A stretch of DNA of 64,000 nucleotides, from contig VANK01000001.1 of NCBI GenBank assembly GCA_008682415.1, forward strand, positions 1,054,001 through 1,118,000. The letters run 5' to 3'. A program made the translations under genes and the position numbers. Position 1 is the stretch's first letter. Every line of letters begins with the position of its first letter. The notes beneath the pieces are model-generated. The model saw only the letters and a program-made list of their open reading frames with translations. It was not told the DNA's origin and ran no database searches. The stretch is from Acidobacteria bacterium AB60. Its GTDB lineage: Bacteria > Acidobacteriota > Terriglobia > Terriglobales > Acidobacteriaceae. Positions 27,762 through 36,123 of this stretch are shown here, in pieces.

Positions 27762-27956
27762 ATGGATCGACCACTGAAAGATCACATTGCGGCTCTCGAA
27801 CAGAAGATTGAAAAACGCAGGGCGCTCCAAAATAATCTGAGTTTCCCGGCTGCTGAACGCTATCAGGCGGTGATAGATCTTGATTTCGCTGAACGAGCCC
27901 TCGCCAGCTTCCGGCAAGCCTACGATCTTGAGAAGAAAGTCCTGCTTTCAGATTGA
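27762..27956 (+). CDS. 64-residue coiled-coil protein
   Basis: A small helical protein: MDRPLKDHIAALEQKIEKRR, then DLDFAERALASFRQAYDLE. Heptad-like spacing of leucines and alanines suggests a coiled coil. It shares its second half pattern with the N-terminal part of the product at 14881. Such proteins of 60-70 residues are frequent in Acidobacteriota and have no assigned function. The start ATG at 27762 is the first Met before the helical region; no strong ribosome site is visible. Confidence 0.6.
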   Translation: MDRPLKDHIAALEQKIEKRRALQNNLSFPAAERYQAVIDLDFAERALASFRQAYDLEKKVLLSD

Positions 27957-28970
27957 TCACATGAGTGAACTCAGCGAAACAAATTATGGCCAGTTCGGAC
28001 AAGTTGAATGAGCAGGCGCTTAGGAGCCTGGAGTTTGGGTAGATTTCTGTTCTTTAAGCGGCATTGAAGAACTGAGGGGCATCACACCAATGGGTCGCCC
28101 GCCAGAACAAAAGGACTCCTGCCAATGTTGCATTCTCCCCGGCATATCGCTGAAGCTTTACTTAACGCTATCAATGGTATCGAGCAGAACGAGACCGGAA
28201 CCGGCGATAAAGCGCACCGGGCTCCGTGGCACCATGGCATCGCTCGCGCCCTGCGTGCAGAGGGTGCGCGAGTGGTGGATGCCTTCGGCTAGGTCTCCGG
28301 CGACGAGCAAAACGTCCGCAGGATCCGCCGGGTCGCGGGTAGGCAGAGGTTGACTCTCTGCCGAGCGGCCGCCGGGAAGGCCTGTGGAATCTTGTGCCCG
28401 GATGCCCATAATTCAAGGTTAGGAGAGACAAGAAATTACCGATAGGTGTGAGGGAACAAATCTGAAGGGGGTATCGGTAAATCTCGCATAGTTTCACGTT
28501 CTTAGTTACTACTTCCTCGTAACCGCCCGAGGAAGTGAGCCTACCTCGTGGGTGAAGGATGTTTAGACCACACCGCTTATGGCTATATATTGATCAGTCG
28601 TCAGGCTAAGCCAAATGGCAGTCTTTCCAATCTCGCGGATGTTCCTTCTTCCGATGCGAATTCCACCAGGTTGGAGAAAGACAACTTCGTTCGCAACCTG
28701 AGAACGCCTCGACGAACATGATCAAATTAACCTTGCCGTGACCGAATGAGGATTCAGAGATCTTCTTCGAGGCCCGGGCCTGACCGCCTTGCAGATCATA
28801 TGGTGTTCCTCGTATTCTGAATACAATTGATGTTTGCGTCTAGGGTTCCGCCAGCCGCCGTCGGTTGGGTCCGAGACCAAGCGACGCCTGGGCGCTACTC
28901 GCGACCGCTCAACTTACGGCATAAAAGGCCTGAGGTCATTCCGAGCTCCGAAAGCGGAAAGGCCGAGGGT
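27957..28970. other. Intergenic region without recognised genes
   Basis: About 1 kb. Open frames at 28158-28497 (both strands) overlap each other and show no family motifs. The 28490-28820 stretch is A/T-richer and likely includes the promoter of the GNAT gene. No RNA gene or strong hairpin was found by eye. Confidence 0.45.
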
Positions 28971-29630
28971 ATGCCTGAGACTATTTCTCCATCGTCCGCC
29001 GAATGGTTCGCTCACTCGCAGCGAGCCCTGACGGGAAACCTCCTCACCCTTGAGCCGTTGTCATGGAAGCATGCAAGCGAATTGCTCGCCATCGCATCGG
29101 ACGATCGGATCTGGTATTTCCTCACAAGCTGCGCGATGACTGAGGATGCTCTTAGCAACTACATCTCCGACGCGCTAAGTGACCGTGATGCTGGAACAGC
29201 AATTCCCTTTGTGGTGCGTTGGCGTCAGTCTGGGAAGCTCGTTGGCTCCACTCGCTTGAAGTACTACTCGAGCCAGCATCAGAAAGCTATGATCGGATCG
29301 TGGTTTGTGCCATCTGTCTGGGGAAAGGGTGCTAATCCGGAATCGAAGCTTTTGCTTCTCAGCCTCGCGTTTGAAACACTTGAATGTATTCGGATCGAAT
29401 TCAACACCGATGGTAGAAATCATCGTTCCCGAGCAGCCCTGAAGGCGCTCGGAGCGTTTGAGGAAGGAACTCTGCGATCTTGGGGAGCGACCCGCCGCGG
29501 CGACCGGCGGGATAATGTGGTCTTTAGCATCCTGCGACAGGAATGGCCTGAGACAAAACAGCGACTTCTATCCCGATTGAACGGATCGCGCTATTGCGAG
29601 GCCTCAGCAACGGATGAGGATCACGTTTGA
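28971..29630 (+). CDS. GNAT family N-acetyltransferase (RimJ/RimL-like)
   Basis: From the ATG at 28971 (preceded by GAGGGT) the 219-residue protein is a GNAT acetyltransferase: LTLEPLSWKHASELLAIASD at the start, the central strand GKLVGSTRLKYYSS, the acetyl-CoA region WFVPSVWGKGANPESKLLLL, and RIEFNTDGRNHRSRAALKAL near the end. This is the RimJ/RimL-like layout that acetylates protein N-termini or small amines; the substrate is unknown. An open frame extends upstream to 28827 but lacks domain features, so the internal start is preferred. Confidence 0.88.
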   Translation: MPETISPSSAEWFAHSQRALTGNLLTLEPLSWKHASELLAIASDDRIWYFLTSCAMTEDALSNYISDALSDRDAGTAIPFVVRWRQSGKLVGSTRLKYYSSQHQKAMIGSWFVPSVWGKGANPESKLLLLSLAFETLECIRIEFNTDGRNHRSRAALKALGAFEEGTLRSWGATRRGDRRDNVVFSILRQEWPETKQRLLSRLNGSRYCEASATDEDHV

Positions 29631-29881
29631 ACTTTCTATAGCCACGTGGGGCGCCTGCCCCATAGCCTTTCTGAATGCCCGGACGCTGGGTACGCGCCAT
29701 CGGCTTGCGTTCGCGTAAGCAGCACCAAAATCGCACGGCATCGAAGCTCAGGTGTTCAATCTTTGTGGGGCCTGAGCTCTCACTTTTAGGTGATGACTCC
29801 CATTGCAATCATTCGCCGATCAATGTCATCAATTCGCAGAACGTGTCCGCACTTGCGGCACTGATGAGTGATGATGTCGTG

Positions 29882-30295
29882 TTATTCCGAAGCTGGAACC
29901 GAATGATGCTCGTGAACTATAGTCCATTGGTCATCAATCTTTTGTAGCCCGATGGTCAACCGAAAGTCTAATCCCTTACGTTCGCCACCTGGTCCAGGTT
30001 CTGTGCAGTGCATCAATGCGATGACGAAAGCTATTTCTTTGTCTGCAAAAATGGTCATCGTGTTGATATCAAAGATCACTGAATCGCCGGAGCAGGAGAA
30101 GAAGAGATCCCACGTAGTCTTGTAGGCTTCGATTCCTTTCGATTGAATCGGCGGCGGGACATCGAACATCACGATGTCTGAGGAATGGTTTTTCAATATC
30201 GCTTCAAAGTCCTTACGACGTACAGCAGCCGCCCAGGATTCGACCACCTCGCGAATTGCTTGATGCTCTCTTGAACTGCTCTGTGTTCCTTCCAT
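29882..30295 (-). CDS. SnoaL-like/DUF4440 nuclear-transport-factor-2 fold protein
   Basis: The 137-residue protein has the NTF2/SnoaL-like fold pattern: AIREVVESWAAAVRRKDFEA, then SSDIVMFDVPPPIQSKG, GIEAYKTTWDLFF and the terminal WTIVHEHHSVP. Proteins of this group include ketosteroid-isomerase-like enzymes and many uncharacterised members. It is the first of three small minus-strand genes (with the SRPBCC and YkgB-like genes), but gaps of 190 bases suggest separate transcription. The start ATG follows GGAGG in the sequence before 30295. Confidence 0.85.
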   Translation of the reverse strand: MEGTQSSSREHQAIREVVESWAAAVRRKDFEAILKNHSSDIVMFDVPPPIQSKGIEAYKTTWDLFFSCSGDSVIFDINTMTIFADKEIAFVIALMHCTEPGPGGERKGLDFRLTIGLQKIDDQWTIVHEHHSVPASE

Positions 30296-30488
30296 TGTGG
30301 ACCTCCCGTAGAGCTCATTGAATCGGTTTAGAGTAATGGTCAGCGGAGCTGACGGTACGCATATGGCGGCCGGGTTCCGCCTCTTCGGTGAAATTGAGAA
30401 GTGTTCGTCGGTCAGCGGGAAATGGGCCTGGATCGCATCTCACAAGCTCAGCAAGAAACAGCGTGTGCCCTCACTTTGCAACCCGCAC

Positions 30489-30887
30489 TCACGTTAACTT
30501 GTCCAACGCCGTTTGCATTGCTGCCATTCCATAATCCATGACTTGGCTAAGTTCGACCGCTATGGAATCGGGTAAGAGGTCGGCGGTCCAGAGAATACGG
30601 GTTGATCCGTCTGGTTCCTCGAATACCTGTGCTGACGCATTGTGATGGGTCAGTGCTTCTCCTGTAGCACTCCAGACCAGACGTCGGAGGTTATCGTCGA
30701 TCGTGACAATGCGTTCTCGAACCACTCTGCCGTTTGCGAAAGTTACTATCCGCGCGCCCGGTTCGAGCCGTGTATGGACGACGAATCCGGGGACCAGCCG
30801 AGAGTGAAGCTCCCCAACATCGCGCATTGCGTCCCAGGCCTTCTCGACTTTTGATCTTACCGTGATCTGTTTGTGTATTGTTGCCAT
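30489..30887 (-). CDS. SRPBCC (polyketide cyclase/START-like) family protein
   Basis: The 132-residue protein matches the SRPBCC fold: KQITVRSKVEKAWDAMRDVG, ARIVTFANGRVVRERIVTID, LRRLVWSATGEALTHHN and STRILWTADLLPD. These proteins bind hydrophobic ligands in a deep cavity; the ligand here is unknown. The ATG has a good upstream GGAGA. It lies in the same orientation as the SnoaL-like and YkgB-like genes. Confidence 0.85.
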   Translation of the reverse strand: MATIHKQITVRSKVEKAWDAMRDVGELHSRLVPGFVVHTRLEPGARIVTFANGRVVRERIVTIDDNLRRLVWSATGEALTHHNASAQVFEEPDGSTRILWTADLLPDSIAVELSQVMDYGMAAMQTALDKLT

Positions 30888-30983
30888 CTTCTCTCCATTA
30901 CCTCAAAGTTGGTTGAAAGCCGAATATCCGGACGCAGCGCCATCAAGAATGCCGAGTCAGTGAACCACAGAGCGCGCTGTGCT

Positions 30984-31502
30984 CTATTGTTGAGTCAATG
31001 AGGGTGATAGTTCGTGGCACACATTGCGGTCGATACTGGGCGCCAGACCGGTGAGCGATTCCCCCGTGCTCCAGATCGCGACCCCCAAGAGAAAGATGTC
31101 TTTCATCAGAAAGGGCACGCTACCTGGGTCGATCTTCGGCGTGGTCACGAGAAAACTGATGGTGATCAAGAACATCACGATTCCCATTCCGCTGCCGACG
31201 CTCGCAATGACCGGTAACCACCGTCGCGCGAAAATCATAGCGGCAATAGCTAGTTCGACAGCACCAATTGCTATGGATGCCCCCTGAACCGAGGTCACAT
31301 GATATAGCCAGGACATAAGTGGGCTATGGGAAACCCATGGTTGGATAGCTTCGGCCTCCGCCTTCGTCCATTTTTGAAGTCCGAACAGCAGTACCATGAG
31401 TGCCAGTCCGTACCGGAGGAGGAACAATCCGGTGACTTGCAAATAGAGCGCGGCTTGCTTTCGAATTGTCTTGTCTTGCAAGATACCTATCTCGATTTCC
31501 AT
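30984..31502 (-). CDS. YkgB/DUF417-like membrane protein
   Basis: The 172-residue protein has four hydrophobic segments (LFLLRYGLALMVLLFGLQKW; ASIAIGAVELAIAAMIFA; VASVG-type segment; MFLITISFLVTTPK) and the family motif GLQKWTKAEAEAIQPWVSHS, close to DUF417/YkgB proteins related to DoxX. ATG at 31502 is chosen because GGAGG lies just before it. The family has been linked to oxidative stress in enterobacteria; the role here is unknown. Confidence 0.85.
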   Translation of the reverse strand: MEIEIGILQDKTIRKQAALYLQVTGLFLLRYGLALMVLLFGLQKWTKAEAEAIQPWVSHSPLMSWLYHVTSVQGASIAIGAVELAIAAMIFARRWLPVIASVGSGMGIVMFLITISFLVTTPKIDPGSVPFLMKDIFLLGVAIWSTGESLTGLAPSIDRNVCHELSPSLTQQ

Positions 31503-31773
31503 TGAAACCTCCACGGCCGAAACGTGATTTCCATCAAATGATTTCCCGATATTCAGCCATCTCTCGCGAACGGCTCTGCCTAGTGCCGATCCGAAGATGA
31601 TCCTTTAGGCTCAGCCTTCTTGATTTCCGAAGCTATTCAAAAGTAGAGCGAAGAGCAATGACAGGGGTGGTCAAGCAATCATGACCCGGGAGGTCATGGG
31701 ATGCCTGACCGGGTGCACAAAAGAGCTTGAGATCACGCCATAGTTGATCGGTTCGAAAAGACCCGTACGAGTT

Positions 31774-32544
31774 CTAATTGGGCTTCGACCGGCGGTCGCC
31801 AGCGACTTCGGTACCGTCTCCCTCCCACCCCGTGCCCTCATACTCGAGGAGCTTCGCTGTCTCTTCTGCACGACTGGCACCTACATATAGCTTCACTATG
31901 TGCAGTGCGAGGTCCATTCCAGAACTTAGTCCGCCAGCGGCGAAGATGATGGGGTCGCTTTGGACAAACCGTCTATTCTTTTGTAGGAGTACGTCCGGGA
32001 AGGCATTATGAAGCTCGGAATAAAAGAGATGGTGGGTCGTAGCAGGCTTCCCTCTAAGCAAGCCGGCATCTCCCAGGACGTTCGCTCCTGTGCATACGGA
32101 CATGACGACATCGGATTGCAGGCTCATTTTCTGGATCCAGGTCAGCATCTTCGTCGATCTCCCCTTCTGTGCAGGGATCACCACGATCGTCGGTTCGGGT
32201 GCGTTGTCGAATGTGTAGTCGGGTATGATCTGCATTCCTCCGAAAGTTCCCACTGGTTGACGGGAATCTGAGACCGTATACAGGCTGAAAACGGATTGTT
32301 CGGCCAAGGTTTTGCCGCGACTTTGAATGAACACATCTTTGAATACTTGCCACGGACCGGCAAAATCGATGGTCACGGCATCATCGGAGATGACAAATGC
32401 TACCGGTATCTTCCCCTTTTCCGGAACGCGATAGTGTGGACTCCGTGAAGCCGGAGGCGGGGGCTGCTGCGCATTAACAGCGCACTGTGCCAATATCGTT
32501 GTGCAAACACTTAAGATGAAGCCGCGAGCGAGACTCATGAACAT
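31774..32544 (-). CDS. Exported DJ-1/PfpI family protein
   Basis: The 256-residue protein begins with a signal peptide (GFILSVCTTILAQCAVNAQ) and continues with a DJ-1/PfpI domain: VAFVISDDAVTIDFAGPWQV, IPDYTFDNAPEPTIVVIPAQ, the nucleophile elbow VMSVCTGANVLGDAG with its conserved Cys, and TTHHLFYSELH. This is the GATase1-like fold shared with the N-terminal part of GlxA/FtrA regulators. Its export is unusual for the superfamily. It is divergent from a broken GlxA-type regulator gene, suggesting the two once formed a functional pair. Confidence 0.85.
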   Translation of the reverse strand: MFMSLARGFILSVCTTILAQCAVNAQQPPPPASRSPHYRVPEKGKIPVAFVISDDAVTIDFAGPWQVFKDVFIQSRGKTLAEQSVFSLYTVSDSRQPVGTFGGMQIIPDYTFDNAPEPTIVVIPAQKGRSTKMLTWIQKMSLQSDVVMSVCTGANVLGDAGLLRGKPATTHHLFYSELHNAFPDVLLQKNRRFVQSDPIIFAAGGLSSGMDLALHIVKLYVGASRAEETAKLLEYEGTGWEGDGTEVAGDRRSKPN

Positions 32545-32895
32545 CCTCCAGTGCTATGAATTGCTGTGGAACCGTTGCCAAAGGTGACACATCCTTTACC
32601 AAGAGAGAGAGTCATTCGCAAAGAATGGAAAGTCGACTGGATGAAACGTCGAACGCTAGTTAGGATGGTCCGCTCGTGCGGTGCCGCTTAGGAACCTTTC
32701 GGCCCGCGCCGAAGTTGGGTGGCAAACCGCAGACCCGCCCTAAGACTTCGTTCATCCTGAGAAAGGCTACGCAATGGCATCACCCATGTAAATGACATCA
32801 TTCCGGCGATCTAGGACATTTCGGATACGTCCCAACTCGACAGGATAATGTCATCAGACTCCACCGCCTTTACCGTAATCTCATGTTGGTGCGTC
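32545..32895. other. Divergent promoter region
   Basis: About 350 bases between the exported DJ-1 gene and the GlxA-type pseudogene. No clear operator or hairpin stands out. Confidence 0.5.
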
Positions 32896-33887
32896 ATGAT
32901 ACCCAAACTCGTCGCCATCGTTGGCTTTGATGAAATCACGTCCCTTGACCTCGCTGGGCCCTTGGAGGCCTTTAGCAGGGCTGTGGTCACGGACTCGAAG
33001 GGAAAGCTGCGGCACTGCTACGGGTGACGGTCGCGACGATCGGTGGAAAGACCTTCCACTCCGAATTCGGGCTTTGTATGACTGGCTCCGCTTCGCTCAA
33101 TTCCTTACGTCATCTCGATACGCTTATCGTCCCTGGAGGCCCGGGCATGCGAAATTCTCCGTCTCGGGCCCTCCTCGCAAGTTGGATCGGTCGCCATGAG
33201 GAGAAGATTCGCCGAATCGCTTAAGTTTGTACCGGCATTTTTGGTATCGCTCCCACCGGGCTGCTCAATGGTCGCCGCGTGACAACCCACTGGAGGTATG
33301 CGGCCGATCTGAGCGCGCGTTTCCCGGAGCTGAGGGTGGACGCCGATGCGCTCTATATTCGCGATGGAAAGTTCCTTACTTCCGCAGGGGTTACCGCGGG
33401 CATCGACCTCTCGCTGGCGATGATCGAAGAAGACTTTGGGCCGCAGGTCGCGCTCGCGGCGGCCGGCGAATTGGTCGTGTACATGAAGCGGCCGGGCGGG
33501 CAGCAACAGTTTTCTGAGCCCCTTAAATTTCAAGCCGCATCGACAAAGGGCTTTGCTGATCTGGCTGCTTGGGTGTCAGTCAATCTCGACCGGCATCTGA
33601 CGGTGGAAGTATTGGCTGACCGCATGAATCTCTCCCCTCGGCAGTTCTCACGAGGATTCACGGCTGAGTTCAATGAGAGCCCTGCTGCATTTGTTCGGCG
33701 TCTCCGGCTGGAAGAAGCACGGAGTAGACTTTCTTCTTTCGACTGTCCGGTGGACAGTGTCGGCAGTTCTGTAGGATTCGGTGACGCAGATAGCTTTCGA
33801 CGCGCCTTTGTGCAGCGCTATGGCGTTGCACCCCGTGATTACCGTAGCCGTTTTTCCGCAAAAGCCCGGCAAACGGGGTCTATCTAA
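32896..33887 (+). pseudogene. GlxA/FtrA-type AraC regulator, broken
   Basis: The reading begins MIPKLVAIVGFDEITSLDLA and LRHCYG, then meets a stop near 33025. A frame shift restores VATIGGKTFHSEFGLCMTGS and LDTLIVPGGPGM. A second stop (TAA at 33222-33224) interrupts the nucleophile elbow RRIA*VCTGIFGIAPTGLL. After it, the same frame stays open to 33887 and contains the rest of the DJ-1-like domain and a complete AraC-type DNA-binding domain (VNLDRHLTVEVLADRMNLSP to RRAFVQRYGVAPRDYRSRF). At least one frameshift and one nonsense mutation are needed, so the gene is probably inactive. A C-terminal product from 33279 could still be expressed. Confidence 0.85.
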
Positions 33888-33925
33888 GGGTTGTCTGCGA
33901 AGAAAATGAATAGAGGGTTGCAGGA

Positions 33926-34040
33926 ATGAGTATCAAACTGAACCATACGATTGTCCTTTCGCGAGATGACAGAAAGCCGCTGGATTTCTGACCGATATTC
34001 TAGGACTGGCCGCACCAGAGCGTTTGCACCCGGTCAAGCG
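33926..34040 (+). pseudogene. Glyoxalase/VOC domain remnant
   Basis: MSIKLNHTIVLSRDDRKPLD and, after a stop and frame change, a DILGL-like continuation match the first strand and helix of vicinal-oxygen-chelate (glyoxalase/bleomycin resistance) proteins. Only about 35 codons remain before unrelated sequence. Confidence 0.55.
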
Positions 34041-34107
34041 CTCAATGACCTCGGAGGTCATGGAGGCAGTTTCGGCGAGTGCGATAAAGTGACGCAGGAG
34101 CACAGAC

Positions 34108-34926
34108 ATGGGAGCAGCAATCGACTCGTCGCACCCTCCCATCGGTGCGTTGTTGAAAGAGTGGCGCGCAACGCGCAGAATGAGTCAGCTCGATCTCGCG
34201 CTGGAAGCGGGAATATCTGCGCGCCACCTTAGCTGTGTGGAGACCGGCAAGTCTCAGGCAAGCCGCGAAACCGTCGCACGTTTGGCGCATGCGCTTGGCA
34301 TGCCGCTCCGCGAGCACAATCGGCTGATGCTAGCGGCAGGATTCGCGCCGCAGTTCTCGGAGACGCCGCTTGATACCACGGCGCTCGAGCGCATGACTGA
34401 AGCCATCGAGCTAATACTACGGCACCAGGAGCCCTACCCCGCATTCGTGATCAATCGGCATTGGGAGATTCTCTTGAGGAATCAGGCGGGAGCCCGAATA
34501 ATCAGTTCCGTGATGGGTGGTCGCCCTCTCCGGCACAAGAACATGCTTCACAATGTTTTCGATCCCGAAGATTTTCGGCCAGTCATTGTCAACTGGACCG
34601 ATATCGCTGGTTGGTACATCCGACACCTCCATGAGGAGATTGCCGCCAGTCCTTCCGACCACGATTCGCGCCAGCTGTTAAAAGAGATTCTCGCCTATCC
34701 TGGGGTTCCGAGCCACTGGAGATTTCGCGATGTCGATAGCGAGATCTCTCCGGTCTTAACCCTCGTCTATCGCAGCCCTGTTGGCCAGCTGCGGTTCTTC
34801 GAAACGATTACCACCTTCGCTGGTCCGAGGGACGTAACCCTGGAGGAATTGCGGATAGAGTGCTTTTATCCTGCAGATGAAAGGACGACCGATTTTTGCG
34901 CGCGTGTCGCTAAGGGCGAGTTATGA
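34108..34926 (+). CDS. XRE family regulator with MmyB-like ligand-binding domain
   Basis: The 272-residue protein has an N-terminal helix-turn-helix (LLKEWRATRRMSQLDLALEA, GISARHLSCVETGKSQASRE) and a C-terminal PAS-like MmyB domain (PYPAFVINRHWEILLRNQAG, HNVFDPEDFRP, VYRSPVGQLRFFETITTFAG). Related regulators bind fatty acids or flavins in the C-terminal domain in a few studied cases. The ATG is preceded by AGGAG at a good distance. It may control a neighbouring gene, but the adjacent VOC gene is degraded. Confidence 0.9.
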   Translation: MGAAIDSSHPPIGALLKEWRATRRMSQLDLALEAGISARHLSCVETGKSQASRETVARLAHALGMPLREHNRLMLAAGFAPQFSETPLDTTALERMTEAIELILRHQEPYPAFVINRHWEILLRNQAGARIISSVMGGRPLRHKNMLHNVFDPEDFRPVIVNWTDIAGWYIRHLHEEIAASPSDHDSRQLLKEILAYPGVPSHWRFRDVDSEISPVLTLVYRSPVGQLRFFETITTFAGPRDVTLEELRIECFYPADERTTDFCARVAKGEL

Positions 34927-35049
34927 GTGGAGGTCTGATTTCTTGGCACGTGTGTTAATAAGAACTTTGGAGTGCCGGTCCATCCTAGGCTGGCGACCTT
35001 GCTAGCTTTGCCACTGCGTCCATATCGAATCAAAGCCTAGAAAACGCCA

Positions 35050-36090
35050 CTAAAAATCTTCTCCGAAGCCGACTTCGCCGGCGACGGCGGTCTGGTAGGC
35101 TGAGACACGGCGCTCGAAGAAGTTGGTCAACTCCTGGACGTCCTGCAAGTCCATGAAGACAAATGGATTTTTTGCATGGAAGGCGGGCGCAATGCCGAGG
35201 CGGCCGAGGCGCGAGTCCGCAACGTAGCCGAGGTACTGGCGCATGTCGCGCACGGAGAGGCCGGCGACACCGACGGAGAGCAGGTCTTCGGCGAACTGGG
35301 TTTCGGCATCGACGGCTTGCTGGAGCATCTCGACAATCTGGCATTCGAGTTCGGCGTCCCAGAGATCGGGTTCCTGCGCGCGGACGACCGTGACGACTTC
35401 AAAGGCGAACTCGAGGTGGCAGCTCTCGTCGCGGAAAACCCAGTTGGTGCCGGCGGCGAGGCCGTGCAGCAGACCTTTTGATCGCAGGAAGTAGACGTAG
35501 GCGAATGCGGCGAAGAAGAACAGGCCTTCGATGCAGGCGGCGAAGCAGATGAGGTTGAGGAGGAACTGGCCGCGTTGCTCGGAGGTTTCAAGCTGGTCCA
35601 GCCTTTGGATGGAGTCCATCCACTTCATGCAGAAGTCGGCCTTCTTGGAGATGGAGGGGATGTTTTCGACGGCGGCGAAGGCGGCGGCGCGCTCGTCGGG
35701 GTCGGGGACATAGTTGTCGAGCAGCGTGAGATAGAACTGCACGTGCACCGCCTCTTCAAAGAGCTGGCGCGAGAGATAGAGGCGGGCCTCGGGCGAGTTG
35801 ACGTGCTTGTAGAGGTTGAGCACGAGATTGTTGGAGACGATGGAGTCTCCGGTGGCAAAGAAGGCGACGAGGCGCTGGATGAGATGGACCTCGGCGCGCG
35901 AGAGACGCTGCTTGAGATCGACGAGGTCGGTCTGGAAGTCAACTTCTTCGACAGTCCATGTGTTCTTGATGCCGTCGCGGAACATGTCATAGAACACGGG
36001 ATAGCGCATAGGGCGCAGGGTGAGGCAGAGACCGGGATCGAGAATGTGGTCGGGTGCGGCGACAGTCGAGTGGGTTTGAGGGGCGGACAT
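35050..36090 (-). CDS. nrdB: Class I ribonucleotide reductase, beta subunit
   Basis: The 346-residue protein is the radical-generating subunit NrdB. It keeps the diiron ligands in GDSIVSNN (Asp82), EEAVH (Glu113 and His116), the CIEGLFFF helix and DESCHLEF. A tyrosine at position 120 has the same spacing from the Glu/His pair as the radical Tyr122 of E. coli NrdB, so a class Ia-like Tyr radical is possible. It lies 33 bases after nrdA on the same strand and is expressed with it. The cobalamin riboswitch upstream of nrdA should control both. Confidence 0.95.
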   Translation of the reverse strand: MSAPQTHSTVAAPDHILDPGLCLTLRPMRYPVFYDMFRDGIKNTWTVEEVDFQTDLVDLKQRLSRAEVHLIQRLVAFFATGDSIVSNNLVLNLYKHVNSPEARLYLSRQLFEEAVHVQFYLTLLDNYVPDPDERAAAFAAVENIPSISKKADFCMKWMDSIQRLDQLETSEQRGQFLLNLICFAACIEGLFFFAAFAYVYFLRSKGLLHGLAAGTNWVFRDESCHLEFAFEVVTVVRAQEPDLWDAELECQIVEMLQQAVDAETQFAEDLLSVGVAGLSVRDMRQYLGYVADSRLGRLGIAPAFHAKNPFVFMDLQDVQELTNFFERRVSAYQTAVAGEVGFGEDF

Positions 36091-36123
36091 AGTGTGGCTC
36101 CTTTTGAGGGTGCAGGGTTTGGT

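Noticed and set aside
28158..28497. Overlapping open frames on both strands
   Set aside because: No family motif, no ribosome site, and both strands equally open, as expected in GC-rich noncoding DNA.
29790..29885. Short minus-strand peptide HQCRKCGHVLRIDDID resembling a zinc ribbon
   Set aside because: It has no start codon and is bounded by stops; at most a remnant of about 30 codons.
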